DNA of 64,000 nucleotides, taken from Arenicola marina (lineage: Eukaryota; Annelida; Polychaeta; Arenicolidae). The stretch covers positions 16,300,254 to 16,364,253 of the forward strand of contig OZ025260.1 of the NCBI GenBank assembly GCA_964019135.1, in the 5' to 3' direction. The first letter of the stretch is position 1, and the number at the start of each line of letters is the position of its first letter. Of the stretch, positions 11,860 through 24,687 are shown piece after piece. Under the pieces are notes generated by a model that saw only the letters and a list, made by a program, of their open reading frames with translations, was not told the DNA's origin and ran no database searches. The position numbers and the translations under genes are program-made.

Positions 11860-13440
11860 CTAATGATTTAACTTTTGAAGCTATGAGGGTTAACAAACAG
11901 CCTTTGGGTTACGGTTCCTTTCCTTTTGGATGCGGACACTATGTCATCACCTTACAAATGCGCTGCATGAAATGTTTATTGGTGCTAACTTGTTGTCTTT
12001 ATCAATATATAGGACGATCCATCCCGATTGTGCCGCGGCCGGCTTTATCCATCTATATGCAATGCAGACAGTATGTCATTTTTCTGGAAGGTGTGGAAAT
12101 GTGCCGCAGTTTTGTACGTCAAATGCTGTTTGTTCTCGCATGAAAAGCTAAGCTTCCGCCGACGGAAGCGAGGTGGGTGGGGGAGGGGTGTGTGCTGGAG
12201 AAGTGGGTGGTGTTGAATCCTCCCGCCTCCTCCGTCCTTCCCGTCAGCCAGCTGGTGCATACTCCCTGCCATATCCGTGTCTCACAGATAGATATAGAGT
12301 AAATACACACGCATAGAACTATCTTCCAATTCTAATCTCTTCTTCACGACCAAATGTCGCAGATGATACCACAAAATGTTTGATTACCGGAAATGATTTC
12401 AAGATCGCTTGTCACGTAGCAGGTGAGTGCCAGACCGGGGCAGGACAGATTAGCGGGTAGGTGCGTGCTCTACCACTGCCCTACGTGTTCTATGGCAGCG
12501 CCACGCTATCTCACTGCTCTAACGCCATTGTTTGACCTTTCAAATTAGGTGTTCTCTTCAGTTTGCCTCGGACAGATGTCGCCTTTGATCTGCCGGATAA
12601 GTCCGCATCAACACTTCTCGTCAAATACACTCAGCGGATTATGGGGTGACTAAACACCGCAAACCCCCTCAGCGTCACGGATTTCACGTGTCACGTGGTG
12701 AAACCCTACCACGTGGTCAAACAGTGTTATCAATATGGCCGCCTGCGAAGGCTGATGCACGGCAGGAATAGCCCCCCCCCCCCTCCTACCCTTGTCATGC
12801 CATAATTACTTTTGATACATAATGAACAAACAGGATATGTAAGGACAAGATTCAGCAGAGATTTGAAAATGTAATGTAAAATAACCGGGGATCGTATTTT
12901 TAGAATGGGGTCTCGAGCAGGACGATGCGACTGTACCACGTGAGTACATAAACAGCAACAACAACAGAAGGTGGCGACTGCCTGAAGAAACCTATAGTTA
13001 TAGACAGAAGTGTGTGGGAGATTCCACGATAAGTGCTGGGGCGGGTTTAGGAAGTGGGGGGGGGGGGAGGGAACAAGTATATGCCACTGATAGCGCCAGC
13101 AGTGAAACCAAGAAGGCGCTTACACTTTATAAGCAAACGGCCTATAATAGATGCCCATTTCCATGTAACTTATATGAGAAGTAAGGCATTCTTAGTGTTG
13201 TAGGTATCACGTATCGCCAGTATCCACAAGGCCCCCGCTGCCACACCTCCCTTCATGAAGGTCCACCTGTCCTCAGCCGACCCGCCATCCCTGCATGCGC
13301 TGCCCCGGCGTGTCGACTCCCGACTCCCCTCCTAGTTAGCTCTTAAGATGGCTTCCGGGGGACTCCAGGAATTCAATACATTGGCAGCGGCTCGGCCCGC
13401 CCTTCTCGCTAAGTGCCCATCATTACCGGGACGACTGGGG
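11860..13440. other. No confident gene
   Basis: Non-coding between candidate exons. A tRNA-like fragment on the minus strand (GGGCAGTGGTAGAGCACGCA, 12485-12466) may be an eroded SINE head. C runs lie near 12773 and a G run at 13058. ORFs here are short and not coding-like. Confidence 0.4.
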
Positions 13441-13445
13441 CGCAG

Positions 13446-13541
13446 ATCTCTCGGGAGACATCGCCTACCCCGCCGAGTCGGTCCGGCTGAGGTCATGGGT
13501 CAAGCGCAGAACAAACAGCGCCGTCGCTGAGCATGGGGCGG
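13446..13541 (+). CDS. Candidate exon, unrecognised plus-strand gene
   Basis: Seen: 96 bases between cgcag (ends 13445) and donor GCGG|GTGAGG (13541/13542), phase 1-1, encoding LSGDIAYPAESVRLRSWVKR and about ten more residues. Its phase is compatible with the candidates at 11686 and 16059. The acceptor has a weak pyrimidine tract, and the frame is also open further upstream, so the left border is uncertain. A plus-strand ORF in another frame (13348-13530) overlaps and seems less coding-like. Confidence 0.2.
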
Positions 13542-13559
13542 GTGAGGGGGGGGGGGCGG

Positions 13560-16050
13560 AGGGAGTGGCTGGGTGGCGGGGGGTGAAGTAGGGATGGGCG
13601 GATCCGCGCGCGACGTGGAGCCGTACCCTGAATACCGGCGACGAAGAGATGGAGCTCGATTTCGGCTTCTTACGGGGCACGTTAGCGCTATATTTCTGAT
13701 CCCGATGCCGTGACCTTGACCTTGGCATTCCGGATCGCGTTCGCGTAAAGGCGCGATGGGCGCGCCAGTCACGTGACCTCGCTGAGTTAAATGGCGTCGG
13801 GATGCGAGATCTGTCGGTGATTGGCGAGCCGGCGCCCAAGGATCAAAGTCGGCATGTGTACAGGCAGGTGGCGAGATTACCACAGGGCCAGGGAGGGAGA
13901 CAGGTTAGGTGGAGGTCTCGGCGATAAGCCCGTGTAATAGAGACGACTGGCCGAGCTGTCGCGATCGACAGGGGGCGCTGGGAGTCTATATATCCATGCT
14001 CAGATATCTATCTATCTGCGACGACCAACAAGAATATAAATAGGTTTATATAGGTAAATAAGCGTTTTTTGACAGTACTGCTGCAATAAAGTGCGGAAAA
14101 TATCTTTGCATTTTGTCAGTACGCAAAATATTTATGACAATTATGTTATATTGGGTGATCGATTGGAACAAACCTCCACAATAAAGTTACAGTTGCAAAA
14201 ATGTTTAGTGAGAAAGCAAAAACGTGATCTATCTCGAGCAATGTGCGTCGCAAAAGCTTAATATACCAAGTAACATCAGTGTATCTCAATTCTTATGTAC
14301 ACAACCGAGAAACGCATAAGTCTTTTTTCCATGCAGTAAGTATGGAAAACGGTTCTTTGCAAGTTCTCCTTCACCATTGGCCTCTACTCTCGCAGAGGTC
14401 AAGTGACGTGTTGTCCATTGAAGAAGCGCTGTTTGCGATATCATGGCCATGCATATTCAAATGTGAGAGCACCATGATTTCGCTAGAGCGCCCAACCCGT
14501 TAGTAACCTTTGGTAGCGTCTTTCTTCAACTAAACCTTTGTTTGCATAATCTGCAGTTTAGTCACGTGTTGTAAACATGAAGCTGCGTGTCTTGTCATAT
14601 TTTCGAAGTTCAAATCGCCTTGTTGACCAACTCAAAATGCCGGGGTCAAACTCAATCGTTGCCTCGAGGCATCCTGATCCCCTTTTATCGTTCGGTTGAT
14701 GCAGCTGAAAGTCTCGGCGCTACCGGGCATCTGTTGGTGGAGGCAAACACCAACGTCTATACAATGTGACTTCAAAATCTGTTCATTATATCGACATGTT
14801 CAGTACGTGATCTTGGAGAAACCAATTCGTTACTCCCGCCGATGTGTTAATCACAAGGCCGTGACGCGCCGCCATTTGGAAACACAAGCGAGGAATCCGG
14901 AGATAAATGCGGAAGTGTTGTCGGAGAACATTTTGATGGTGCAGGATGGGTACTAGTGGAATACTGTAAATAATGTAATTAAACGGACTTCCCTTTTCCA
15001 AACTGCGTCAATGGCCACAAGCGAGGACCCAGCATGTTGAAATGATGGTTGGGGTGGATATGGTCTTTCGGTGGCGTATAACTGACGACCGGGGCGTGGG
15101 AGGGGGCGGCGGGGAGGGGGGGCGGGGTAGCTCTCCGACACCCTAAGCTCTTCCTTTTACGCACGCCCTTGCCCTTGCTCTAGTCGACACCAACTAGGGG
15201 TGGGGTGGTCCACACCTACATTTGGGTGGCAGTCTTCTATCCCGCCCTTTACCGTCCAAAAGACGAGGGTGGGTCTGGTGGGGTCTGGGGTCTTGGCCTG
15301 GACACGCTTCCTGGATCCACCAGGAGGCCCATGTGACCTACCAAGTCTGATGCAGCTCATAAACATCGCATATTTCAGCCGCAATCGCCCCCCCCCCAAC
15401 ACCACCGTCATCTCTACCCCGCCAAATATATATTGCGTCCGAGGCGACGTGGATATTTGTGTTTCGTGTGTATATATGCTCCACAAGGTCTTCCTTCGTC
15501 CAACGCAGCAGAAGTCACTGAGTTTTCCTAATGCCGTTTCCAATGTGTTCGGCGTCACTCGTCACCTCTGTCGGGGTCAAAGGTTGTTGATAACTGGAGG
15601 CGGAGTGAGGGTAACTGAATCCTAACCCAGGTTGAAAGGAACCGACGCCAAGTGACATCGACGGCCAAACAGGGCTGCGTGTTAAAAACATGACGAAGGA
15701 AATGTGGCTCATTTACCTCCCAATTGCAGCTCTGTAAAACTGAATATTTCAGTTTCAGATACAGGGTTTACGGGGAAAATCGAGGAGAAAGAGGTTTTTT
15801 CCTCTTTGGGGGTGACATGCGTATACCAAGCTATATATACACCCCCTCCCCCCCCCCCCCCCCCCTCCCCGTCCCCACCAAGCCCGCAGGCATCATGCTT
15901 CACTATTGACCGCTCACGCTCAAGAGATATGGATCTAAATTCTAAATGTTGGCACAATCAAGAATCGAGGCAAATTTATGCATGTAATTTAATATTTACC
16001 ATCGATATGCCGTCACTCGACAACTCAGCATTGGTTACATACAGCAAGCG
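13560..16050. other. No confident gene
   Basis: Non-coding sequence with G/C runs at 13548, 15390 and 15846-15866. ORFs spanning these runs (for example 15200-15625 both strands and 15704-16234) are mostly shadows of low-complexity sequence. The only splice-bordered stretch is the 16059 candidate at its end. Confidence 0.4.
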
Positions 16051-16058
16051 TTTTCTAG

Positions 16059-16172
16059 TCTCTTATCTCTGTCCTGACTGCACTCCGAACGAAACGGAGG
16101 CTTCTGGCGAGTGTCACCTTGGACTGGCAAATGTCACGCAGAGTGAAGGACAAATTGGCGGTCGTTGGTGCG
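16059..16172 (+). CDS. Candidate exon, unrecognised plus-strand gene
   Basis: Seen: acceptor gcaagcgttttctag (ends 16058), 114 open bases, donor TGCG|GTGAGG (16172/16173), phase 1-1. The product has four Cys and ends in EGQIGGRWC, with two N-glycosylation sequons (NET, NVT), which would suit an extracellular domain. It has a loose likeness to the end of CUB domains (GRxCG) but is too short to assign. The satellite starts 235 bases downstream, and no further convincing exon was found beyond it. Confidence 0.25.
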
Positions 16173-16407
16173 GTGAGGGCGTTCTTACGCCGCGAGGTCA
16201 GGGGTCAACTGACTCAAGGTGTGTTCTACGTTAAGACAAGTTGTGGGTGCAATGTATCACCCTTTTCCTGTGTTGTTTTTTATTCTGCAAAAAAATCCGA
16301 TTGACTTCAAAGTCTTCTTTCACGCCCTCCGAGTCGGCCGCATCTTTCCGTGCCTTTAAAACACAAAACCACAAGTGACACTTAGTTGGAAATTCAGGGG
16401 TTATAAA

Positions 16408-18048
16408 TTCCCGGTCACAAATATAAAATGTTTGCTATATCGCAGTTAGCCTACAGTTAGCAGTTATTGTGGAATCTATAACTGTAAAAAATAAATTCCC
16501 TGTCACAAATATAAAATGTTTGCTATATCGCAGTTAGCCTACAGTTAGCAGTTATTGTGAAATCTATATGTAACTGTAAAAAATAAATTCCCGGTCACAA
16601 ATATAAAATGTTTGCTATATCGCAGTTAGCCTACAGTTAGCAGTTATTGTGGAATCTATATGTAACTGTAAAAAATAAATTCCCGGTCACAAATATAAAA
16701 TGTTTGCTATATCGCAGTTAGCCTACAGTTAGCAGTTATTGTGGAATCTATATGTAACTGTAAAAAATAAATTCCCGGTCACAAATATAAAATGTTTGCT
16801 ATATTGCAGTTAGCCTACAGTTAGCAGTTATTGTGGAATCTATATGTAACTGTAAAAAATAAATTCCCGGTCACAAATATAAAATGTTTGCTATATCGCA
16901 GTTAGCCTACAGTTAGCAGTTATTGTGGAATCTATATGTAACTGTAAAAAATAAATTCCCGGTCACAAATATAAAATGTTTGCTATATCGCAGTTAGCCT
17001 ACAGTTAGCAGTTATTGTGGAATCTATATGTAACTGTAAAAAATAAATTCCCGGTCACAAATATAAAATGTTTGCTATATCGCAGTTAGCCTACAGTTAG
17101 CAGTTATTGTGGAATCTATATGTAACTGTAAAAAATTAATTCCCGGTCACAAATATAAAATGTTTGCTATATCGCAGTTAGCCTACAGTTAGCAGTTATT
17201 GTGGAATCTATATGTAACTGTAAAAAATAAATTCCCGGTCACAAATATAAAATGTTTGCTATATCGCAGTTAGCCTACAGTTAGCAGTTATTGTGGAATC
17301 TATATGTAACTGTAAAAAATAAATTCCCGGTCACAAATATAAATTGTTTGCTATATCGCAGTTAGCCTACAGTTAGCAGTTATTGTGGAATCTATATGTA
17401 ACTGTAAAAAATAAATTCCCGGTCACAAATATAAAATGTTTGCTATATCGCAGTTAGCCTACAGTTAGCAGTTATTGTGGAATCTATATGTAACTGTAAA
17501 AAAAGAATTCCCGGTCACAAATATAAAATGTTTGCTATATCGCAGTTAGCCTACAGTTAGCAGTTATTGTGGAATCTATATGTAACTGTAAAAAATTAAT
17601 TCCCGGTCACAAATATAAAATGTTTGCTATATCGCAGTTAGCCTACAGTTAGCAGTTATTGTGGAATCTATATGTAACCGTAAAAAATAAATTCCCGGTC
17701 ACAAATATAAAATGTTTGCTATATCGCAGTTAGCCTACAGTTAGCAGTTATTGTGGAATCTATATGTAACTGTAAAAAATTAATTCCCGGTCACAAATAT
17801 AAAATGTTTGCTATATCGCAGTTAGCCTACAGTTAGCAGTTATTGTGGAATCTATATGTAACTGTAAAAAATAAATTCCCGGTCACAAATATAAAATGTT
17901 TGCTATATCGCAGTTAGCCTACAGTTAGCAGTTATTGTGGAATCTATATGTAACTGTAAAAAATAAATTCCCGGTCACAAATATAAAATGTTTGCTATAT
18001 CGCAGTTAGCCTACTGTTAGCAGTTATTGTGGAATCTATATGTAACTT
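16408..18048. repeat. 92-bp satellite array, about 18 copies
   Basis: The unit starts TTCCCGGTCACAAATATAAA and carries an internal near-duplicate (CAGTTAGCCTACAGTTAGCA). Starts fall at 16496, 16588, 16680, 16772 and so on, every 92 bases to 17968. The first unit is 88 bases. Copies are nearly identical, differing at a few sites (for example AAATTCCC versus TTAATTCCC), so amplification or homogenisation is recent. Confidence 0.97.
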
Positions 18049-19154
18049 ATGTAAAAAAAAATTGAAACAATAGTTCAAATGAAATTGGTGTTTTGTTCCG
18101 CGCGTGTAAACACACTGGCTAAATTGGGCCAATGAAACTCCCAGGACGACGACGGATGAATTAAAGCAGCATGCCCTAGACTAGGTACCCGAGCCTCGAA
18201 TTCGAACTATAGAGCTATACAGTTCTCGCGATCGGGCCGCGAGACTTCAGTTTTGGGGACAAACAAACACACGTGCTCCATGTTGAAGTATAGGCAGCTA
18301 TAAGTCAATTTCTTTCCAGGTTTATTCTAAAGACTATGAGTACCATTTCACTAAACATGGCTATGAGAGATATACGTTAAAATATTTGGAGGCGATGAAG
18401 CGCAGAACTTTGGAAATATACAAGGAAAAATCCGTCTTCTAAACACTCGAAAGCTAAAAATAACGTTCTAAATTTAGCCCTGCACCCGGGCTTTCGCAAG
18501 TTCACCAAACAGCGAGTGACGTCACAGAGTTTCGCGTGCCTCCGCGGTAACAAAAATGGCGAGAGCAAGTGATCGACTTAACCATTCCGCTGTCAAAATG
18601 TGCAGTGCATGGAGTAACAGCACACGGATGCGTCATAAAACCACATGGTAAAGATAAAACAAGACCAGTTGGATGTTTTCGTATCACTTTTGGATCACGA
18701 AAAGACCAAGTTTCTTCATTTCTGTAAGTTTTCTGTTTGAAGCGTTGCGCCAACGTTGTCACCGGGGAGAATCCGTGTGACGTCATAATGCCTCGTTTTC
18801 GTAGGAAATGCAAAAAAACGTTAGTTTCTCAGTCGTATTGTCCCGTCGTAACAAATATTCGTCATTGTGATGGCGCAAACGAATAAAAAATATGTCGTCT
18901 ATCCGTTTTGTGAAGCTATATTTCTTAAATATTTTGAATCATATCGCTAGGCCTTCCGCAATGGACCCACCCCTCGGCGCCTGGCTTTTGCGCAGGTAGT
19001 CTGGTTCCCGGTCTCTCTCTTTGCGTAACATACACGTCACGCCTACGTTACAGATAGTCAGGATACCAGTGTGCGCAGAGATTCTAAACTCGTTCCGAAC
19101 ACGTGCTTCGTTTGTTTTCCCCAAAATGAGTAAACCGGAAGTCTAACCGAACGA

Positions 19155-19245
19155 GACTTTATAGCCCTATTGATCTGCGGTCTACTTCGTTAACCACTAC
19201 ATCCACGAGGCCTGCTTGTATATAACATGCACTGTATGTCATGCC
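19155..19245 (-). repeat. Partial SINE head (second family)
   Basis: On the minus strand it reads a tRNA-like head ending GACCGCAGATCAATAGGGC, shared with the copies at 30.9 and 46.9 kb. Confidence 0.5.
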
Positions 19246-21361
19246 ACCGGCGGTCTCAAAGTTTTACGTTTGTGCTTTCCGATGCTGGACTAGTAGTCCA
19301 CCAAGAGTATGACGGCCATGAATATTTCCCAACCGGGCCGGTACTTTTGCTTTGAAGCAGTTTACACATCATCTTGCATATACATGACGACCATGATGAG
19401 GGTCGGGGCATGAGACCCTGCCAGTGAGTGTGTTCGGGGTAGCCTACAGAAACCCTGCTTGTGGAGGGTGTGTAGCGGCCCCATGTACAGAGGCGCTGGT
19501 GCCCACGACCCCCCACCCCCTTCCCCCGCCCCCAGTATGATGGATAGGTGTTGGTTTTCCCGACACATGGGACCCGAAGAACCCTCTGTGAAGTGTTCTA
19601 CACACTCATCTGTCGCTGACCAATGCTGTGATGCGTGTGCTGGGAGACGTGCATGGGTGCTGGGGTGTCCCCGGGCTGGCAATGGAATGTCCCTCACATC
19701 ACGTCACCCCCTGTATATTCGGCTATTCATTGAATATTCTGAATTATGTCTGCATAGCGATGATAACATGTCGTTGATCGGCATACCCCTAGCAAAGAAA
19801 GGATATTTTAGAATAATCTAGTTGTAAGTCTAATACTCCAGTTTACAGTAAAGGGATTTTAGATTTGCAATCGGAGTTTAACAATGAACATACCGGCCAT
19901 CTGTGCCATTTTCGGCCTCTGTTTTACCCAGTAAACCGTATGAAAACCGTTTATAAATTATAACATACTTCATTTTAATAATGTGTTAGTTCTTTACACG
20001 GTGTGAAGAACATCTCGGCCGTCTGAATATCTTGATATTTTAAGGTAACATTTGAGCGTTGGGAAGCCCATGCTTTTAGCTTGACGCCGGATAAAACAGC
20101 TGCTATGTAAGCAACATGATATGAAATGAAAACCAATCTTTAAAACGTAACTATGGCGCATCCGACAGGACCAATATGTACTTTGCACAGGGATGACACA
20201 GAGCTTACATCGGAATGCAGAGGAAACACATAATATTAAACGCCGCGACGTTGCATTCTTAAACGTCCCCCTTAATGTCTTCTCTACATGTCTCTATGAA
20301 TAGCGTTCCGTTTCTAAAATATCACGAATTGGCCCCTCGGTACTTTTACTCATTTGTCCACCATTTGGCAGCGCCATGTTGTTCTTTATTTTCACTGTGG
20401 ATAAAGCGTGTAGAGGTAGTTTAATATCCTGTCCATCGGGCGTTTGTTCGGCCGCCAAACGGGCAGGTCATTCGACAGGCAGGCGTGTGGTCGTCGTGGG
20501 GGAGGGAGGGAGGGAGAGAGGGAGAGTGTGTAGGTGTCGGGGGAGGCAGGGGAGAGGGGGGGGGGGTGGTTGACCCTCCTGATGAGACGTTCGATACTTA
20601 ACCTGCAAAGTGTTGCCAAAGGATATAAACAAATATTGGCGTGGCTCCCATGATCTGTCCGAGAATGACAAATATTGATGGTGGCGGGCGATGGCGGCCC
20701 GACATGAGACTTAAACTCGCGAAGTGTCAAAAGAAGATTGTTAACAAATATTGTGTAACTTTGGCGAACGTGTCGCGCGTCAGTGGAAACGTGCGTGTGT
20801 ATGCTATAACGCCCTATATGATGTGCGTGTTTACGCTCTAGACCCAGGATATACACCAAGGATAGTTGGAATGGAGTGCTGGAGGACTTGTACGTGAGGG
20901 AACGCACTTGTGAGAGAATACATCACTGTCCCGTGGAGGTGAGCATGCCTTATTACAGTTTAATCCTCTCGCGATGGTAGGTTTGGGGTCTGGAAGGGGT
21001 AAATGGCGACACGCGACATCAGCATATTTGAAAAATCGACATTCGACACTGACCCTCAAATTTCGACACTGAGGATCTGAGAAAGCGACATCGACACAGA
21101 TATAGTGGCCTTTCAGAAAAAAAACGACTCTGAACTAAGCCAAAAAGAGACACGGAACGTCGTGAAAAATTGACACTGCCTACAGGACCCTCCTCCCCCC
21201 CCCCCCCCACACTTCCAGATACACTTGTGAAAGAATACTATACACTGTCCCGTGGACATTTTGGCGGCAGCAGAGGTAAAAAACACACAGAAAAGGGGTG
21301 ATACATTGCACCCACAACAAGGTGGGTGCCTTGTTATCCCTTGACGATCTGATGGGCCGGG

Positions 21362-21612
21362 GGCCGGCGCGATAGCTCAGTGGGCTAGAGCGCTCGCATT
21401 AAGTGCTCTGGTCACTTGAGAGCCTAACGGCACGTGGATCGGTGGTTCGAGCCCCGCTGTGGCCATGTCTGTGTGGTCACAAGATAAAGATCCCATGTCT
21501 TTCTTCGGAAAGAGTAGAGAGTTACCCCCGGGGACATGGCTCCACTCTCCCTTCCTTTTCCAATTGACGCGATATGACCAAATGTGGTTAATGCGAAAAT
21601 CTTACGGCCCGA
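21362..21612 (+). repeat. tRNA-derived SINE, nearly complete
   Basis: A-box-like TAGCTCAGTGGGCTAGAG (21372-21389) and B-box GGTTCGAGCCCC, followed by a body with AAGATCCCATGTCTTTCTTC and the tail motif TTGACGCGATATGACCAAA. The spacing between the boxes is too long for a working tRNA gene. The copy at 28.7 kb is the same type in reverse orientation. Confidence 0.8.
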
Positions 21613-23630
21613 GATGCATGTCCCTCGGATAACCGGGGTGTGGTGGAGGGGCTAATGAAGTGGGGCGGTACAGGGAGTTCTACAATAGGTTTGGTTCATA
21701 TACCTGAGATGGCGTACTGTACATTTTGCTTTACTCATAAAACTTAACCCGAGGCTTTTCGTTAATGTTTGCCTGACAACCAATCAGACACTGTTTCTCC
21801 TGTTACTATGACATCTCGCGGGGTATATTAACGATCAGTCAATCTTCCACCGACAGGCGGCAGGCCCGTTCCTGTTCAAAACTACATGTTACCTAACCGT
21901 CGCGTAGGTCTGTTGACCCCCGGGGGATGGGAGGCGGGGGGGGGGCGTGAGGGGGGCGGTGAGCGCGCTGGTTAGCGTGTGTCTGATAAAAGCTGAACCT
22001 CCTTAAAACATGGCTGCCGGCGTTTTCCGGAAGGGGACCGAAAACTGGCGAACGGTGGCGGAAGTTAGCAAACAACCGACAAAAGGTGGTCGGATGGAAG
22101 AAAAGCGGGGTATTGAGATGGTGGTCTGGGCAGGGGGCGGTCTCGGAACGGCTGGCTGGGTGGGGGAGGTTGGTGGTAGGGGTAGGGGGTGGGGCAGGAC
22201 CGTGAACTCTACACCTTTAGCTGTGTGCCATACGACGCGCCGGGCAGCGGGTGACAACCAATTAAAACACCCCAAACAATGAAGTATTGGCAACAAATGG
22301 AGTCGGGAAAAGTGACACAGGTCAAGGGTCTTGAGAACGAAATCGATCGACAGAAGTGTATTGTTAATTTTGAGACAGAGCAAATCTTCTTCGTCATCTT
22401 ATTCTATATCACCATTCAGCACACCAACGTTTTTACTCGTGTATTGGTAACGAAGAGACAACTTCGCAAATCATACTCCAGATTATTTCACTGCGAGAGG
22501 CCGCTGTATGCGCAATACATTTTGTGTATTATTTTGGTCGTTGCGCAATGTCAAGATGACGTCATCGAGTGACAAGATATTCTGTAGACATTTAGTCATT
22601 TTACATTGGCATCTAGGTTAATGAATAAAGATATCTATGTGGATGTAACCTAGACGGCTACCCAATAATTTTATGCTCTTTATGCCTTTACGCCGGAAAT
22701 ATCGTATTAGTCTCCGTGGTATAACACCAAAATATATCCCAGTACCTGTTGCAACAAACTGGCTGTGATTTGGGGCAAGTACACATACACCACGAAGCAC
22801 CAACCACTGTTACAGTATATAACATTTCGAAAGCAATATTCAGGAGGTGTGAATTCGTATCCATGTTATACGGTCACTGGATGGCACTGCCCTGGGTGGA
22901 GGGGGGGGGGGGGGCGTAGGACATAATAAAGTGGGACTTTTATGAATAGAACTTTTTCATAGAATCTGGCACGAATTATATACTGATCGTTTTCCGGGGA
23001 TGCGCGTCGCGGTTATTGTTAAACCAACGGCTTGTCAACAGAAAGGCTGGAAGAACTCAGGCGCCACGGACGATTCGATTGGTTGGCGTGTGCCTCTTCC
23101 TGATGTGGTCATCCTCTGCTAAAGGGCGACGCTCGCTATATGGGACTTTCCCATGGTCTAATAATAGCGTGGTGGACGGTGGATGCGGGGCGGGGGGGGG
23201 GGGGGGAGCAAAGGGTCCAGCGTAGAGTTTTCCGTGACTACGAGGTCAATATATCAAGCCTGGACATGCCTAGCGCGAATCCAAAATTTCGAGAAAAAGA
23301 GGAGAATGGGCGATAGGGGGGGGGGGGGCTATTAATTTGAATGGGATGCGCGCTTCGAGACAATGGCGATCAGGGGAAGGGGGATGATCCACTTGGAAGA
23401 GGTGATTAAAGTTAGCCGCGCCCCCCCCCCACCCCCCACCCGTCCACATACACACACGTTGTTATTGAAGAAACAGAACAGTATGGTGTTTGGTAGACTG
23501 TGTCATTACTACCAGTTACCACAGTTTCTAACGTAAAGCAAACCATCAGCTGCGGAGCGTGACGGTGGCGCTGGTTGTCAATTATGGTTTTAAACATTGG
23601 ATGATTTTTCGAAGGAGGAATCGGGATTAC

Positions 23631-24640
23631 CACAGATTGACAGGGGACTCGTGCATGGAAATCACCTTGATGCCGTGACTGCTTCATTTAAATGTTAGCA
23701 AAATAGATACTGTATCTGTATGCAATAGGTTGTCTCCCCACATTACATCAGGACAACGCCGCGAGAGTACAGCGACACCACATTTGATGACACGACATAG
23801 ACACGTCAACTTCAATGTTTGACTTTCAGCCTATACGAAGGACGCTCGTGGTAGAGAACACAGATCTACACAACGACGTGTTTGTTTGCCCGTCTCCTGC
23901 TCGTAAATACATCTACGTCATTTCGCGATGTGCCCCCCCCCCCCCCACAGATTGACAGGGGACTCGTGCATGGAAATCACCTTGATGCCGTGACTGCTTC
24001 ATTTAAATGTTAGCAAAATAGATACTGTATCTGTATGCAATAGGTTGTCTCCCCACATTACATCAGGACAACGCCGCGAGAGTACAGCGACACCACATTT
24101 GATGACACGACATAGACACGTCAACTTCAATGTTTGACTTTCAGCCTATACGAAGGACGCTCGTGGTAGAGAACACAGATCTACACAACGACGTGTTTGT
24201 TTGCCCGTCTCCCTCTCCCGATAGGTGGCGGTGTGGTCGGCGTTATCTTGCGTGTGACAAGTGTCCGTGACGTAACAACAATGGATGTCCCGTCACCTTT
24301 GTCGTCCCTGGCAGATTAGATTTTTAACGTTGATTGCGCGGATACGAGGTCTGTATACATACAGGTAGAGCGAGTGAAGGGCCTTATCTTGTTAACAGAC
24401 AATATCAGTTTTACACACACAGAATCAGGCATCGATATTTGCAGAACAGCAGCTTAAATTGGATTTGAGGCGCCGCTATCTAAAGCCCCATGACGGTTGC
24501 CATAGGGTCCTCCCACCCCCCCCCCCCCCCCGTGGTATCACCGACTGTGGAGTGTTTCACTCCTGCTCGTAAATACATCTACGTCATTTCGCGATGTGCC
24601 CCCCCCCCTCCCCCCCCCCCCCCCCACAGGAGCGATTGAA
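23631..24640. repeat. Recent local duplication with poly-C junctions
   Basis: Segment 23631-23897 recurs at 23946-24212 with no difference that I can see (offset 315). A second segment (CTCCTGCTCGTAAATACATC onward, about 42 bases plus a C run) follows copy 1 directly at 23894-23945. After copy 2 it comes only after about 350 unique bases, at 24560-24632. CACAG sits at the duplication joints and CTCC at the shortened joint. Confidence 0.85.
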
Positions 24641-24687
24641 TCAATAAGTCGTTGTTTGCACATACGGGTTATTCCTGGCCAAGACAA

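Larger units (their letters stand above)
18060..23600. other. No confident gene; scattered repeats
   Basis: Non-coding. It holds a partial SINE (19.2 kb), a full SINE (21.4 kb), a 35-bp direct repeat (20907-20940 and 21223-21256), and G/C runs (20556, 21190, 21935, 22902, 23187, 23316, 23420). ORFs in it follow G-rich sequence or look random. Confidence 0.45.

Noticed and set aside
16408-18048. CRISPR-like array
   Set aside because: Units follow each other directly with no unique spacers, and the genome is animal. The same applies to the arrays at 8.9 and 44.7 kb.
21366-21465. tRNA gene
   Set aside because: A- and B-box-like motifs are present but too far apart, followed by a SINE body and tail shared with other copies.
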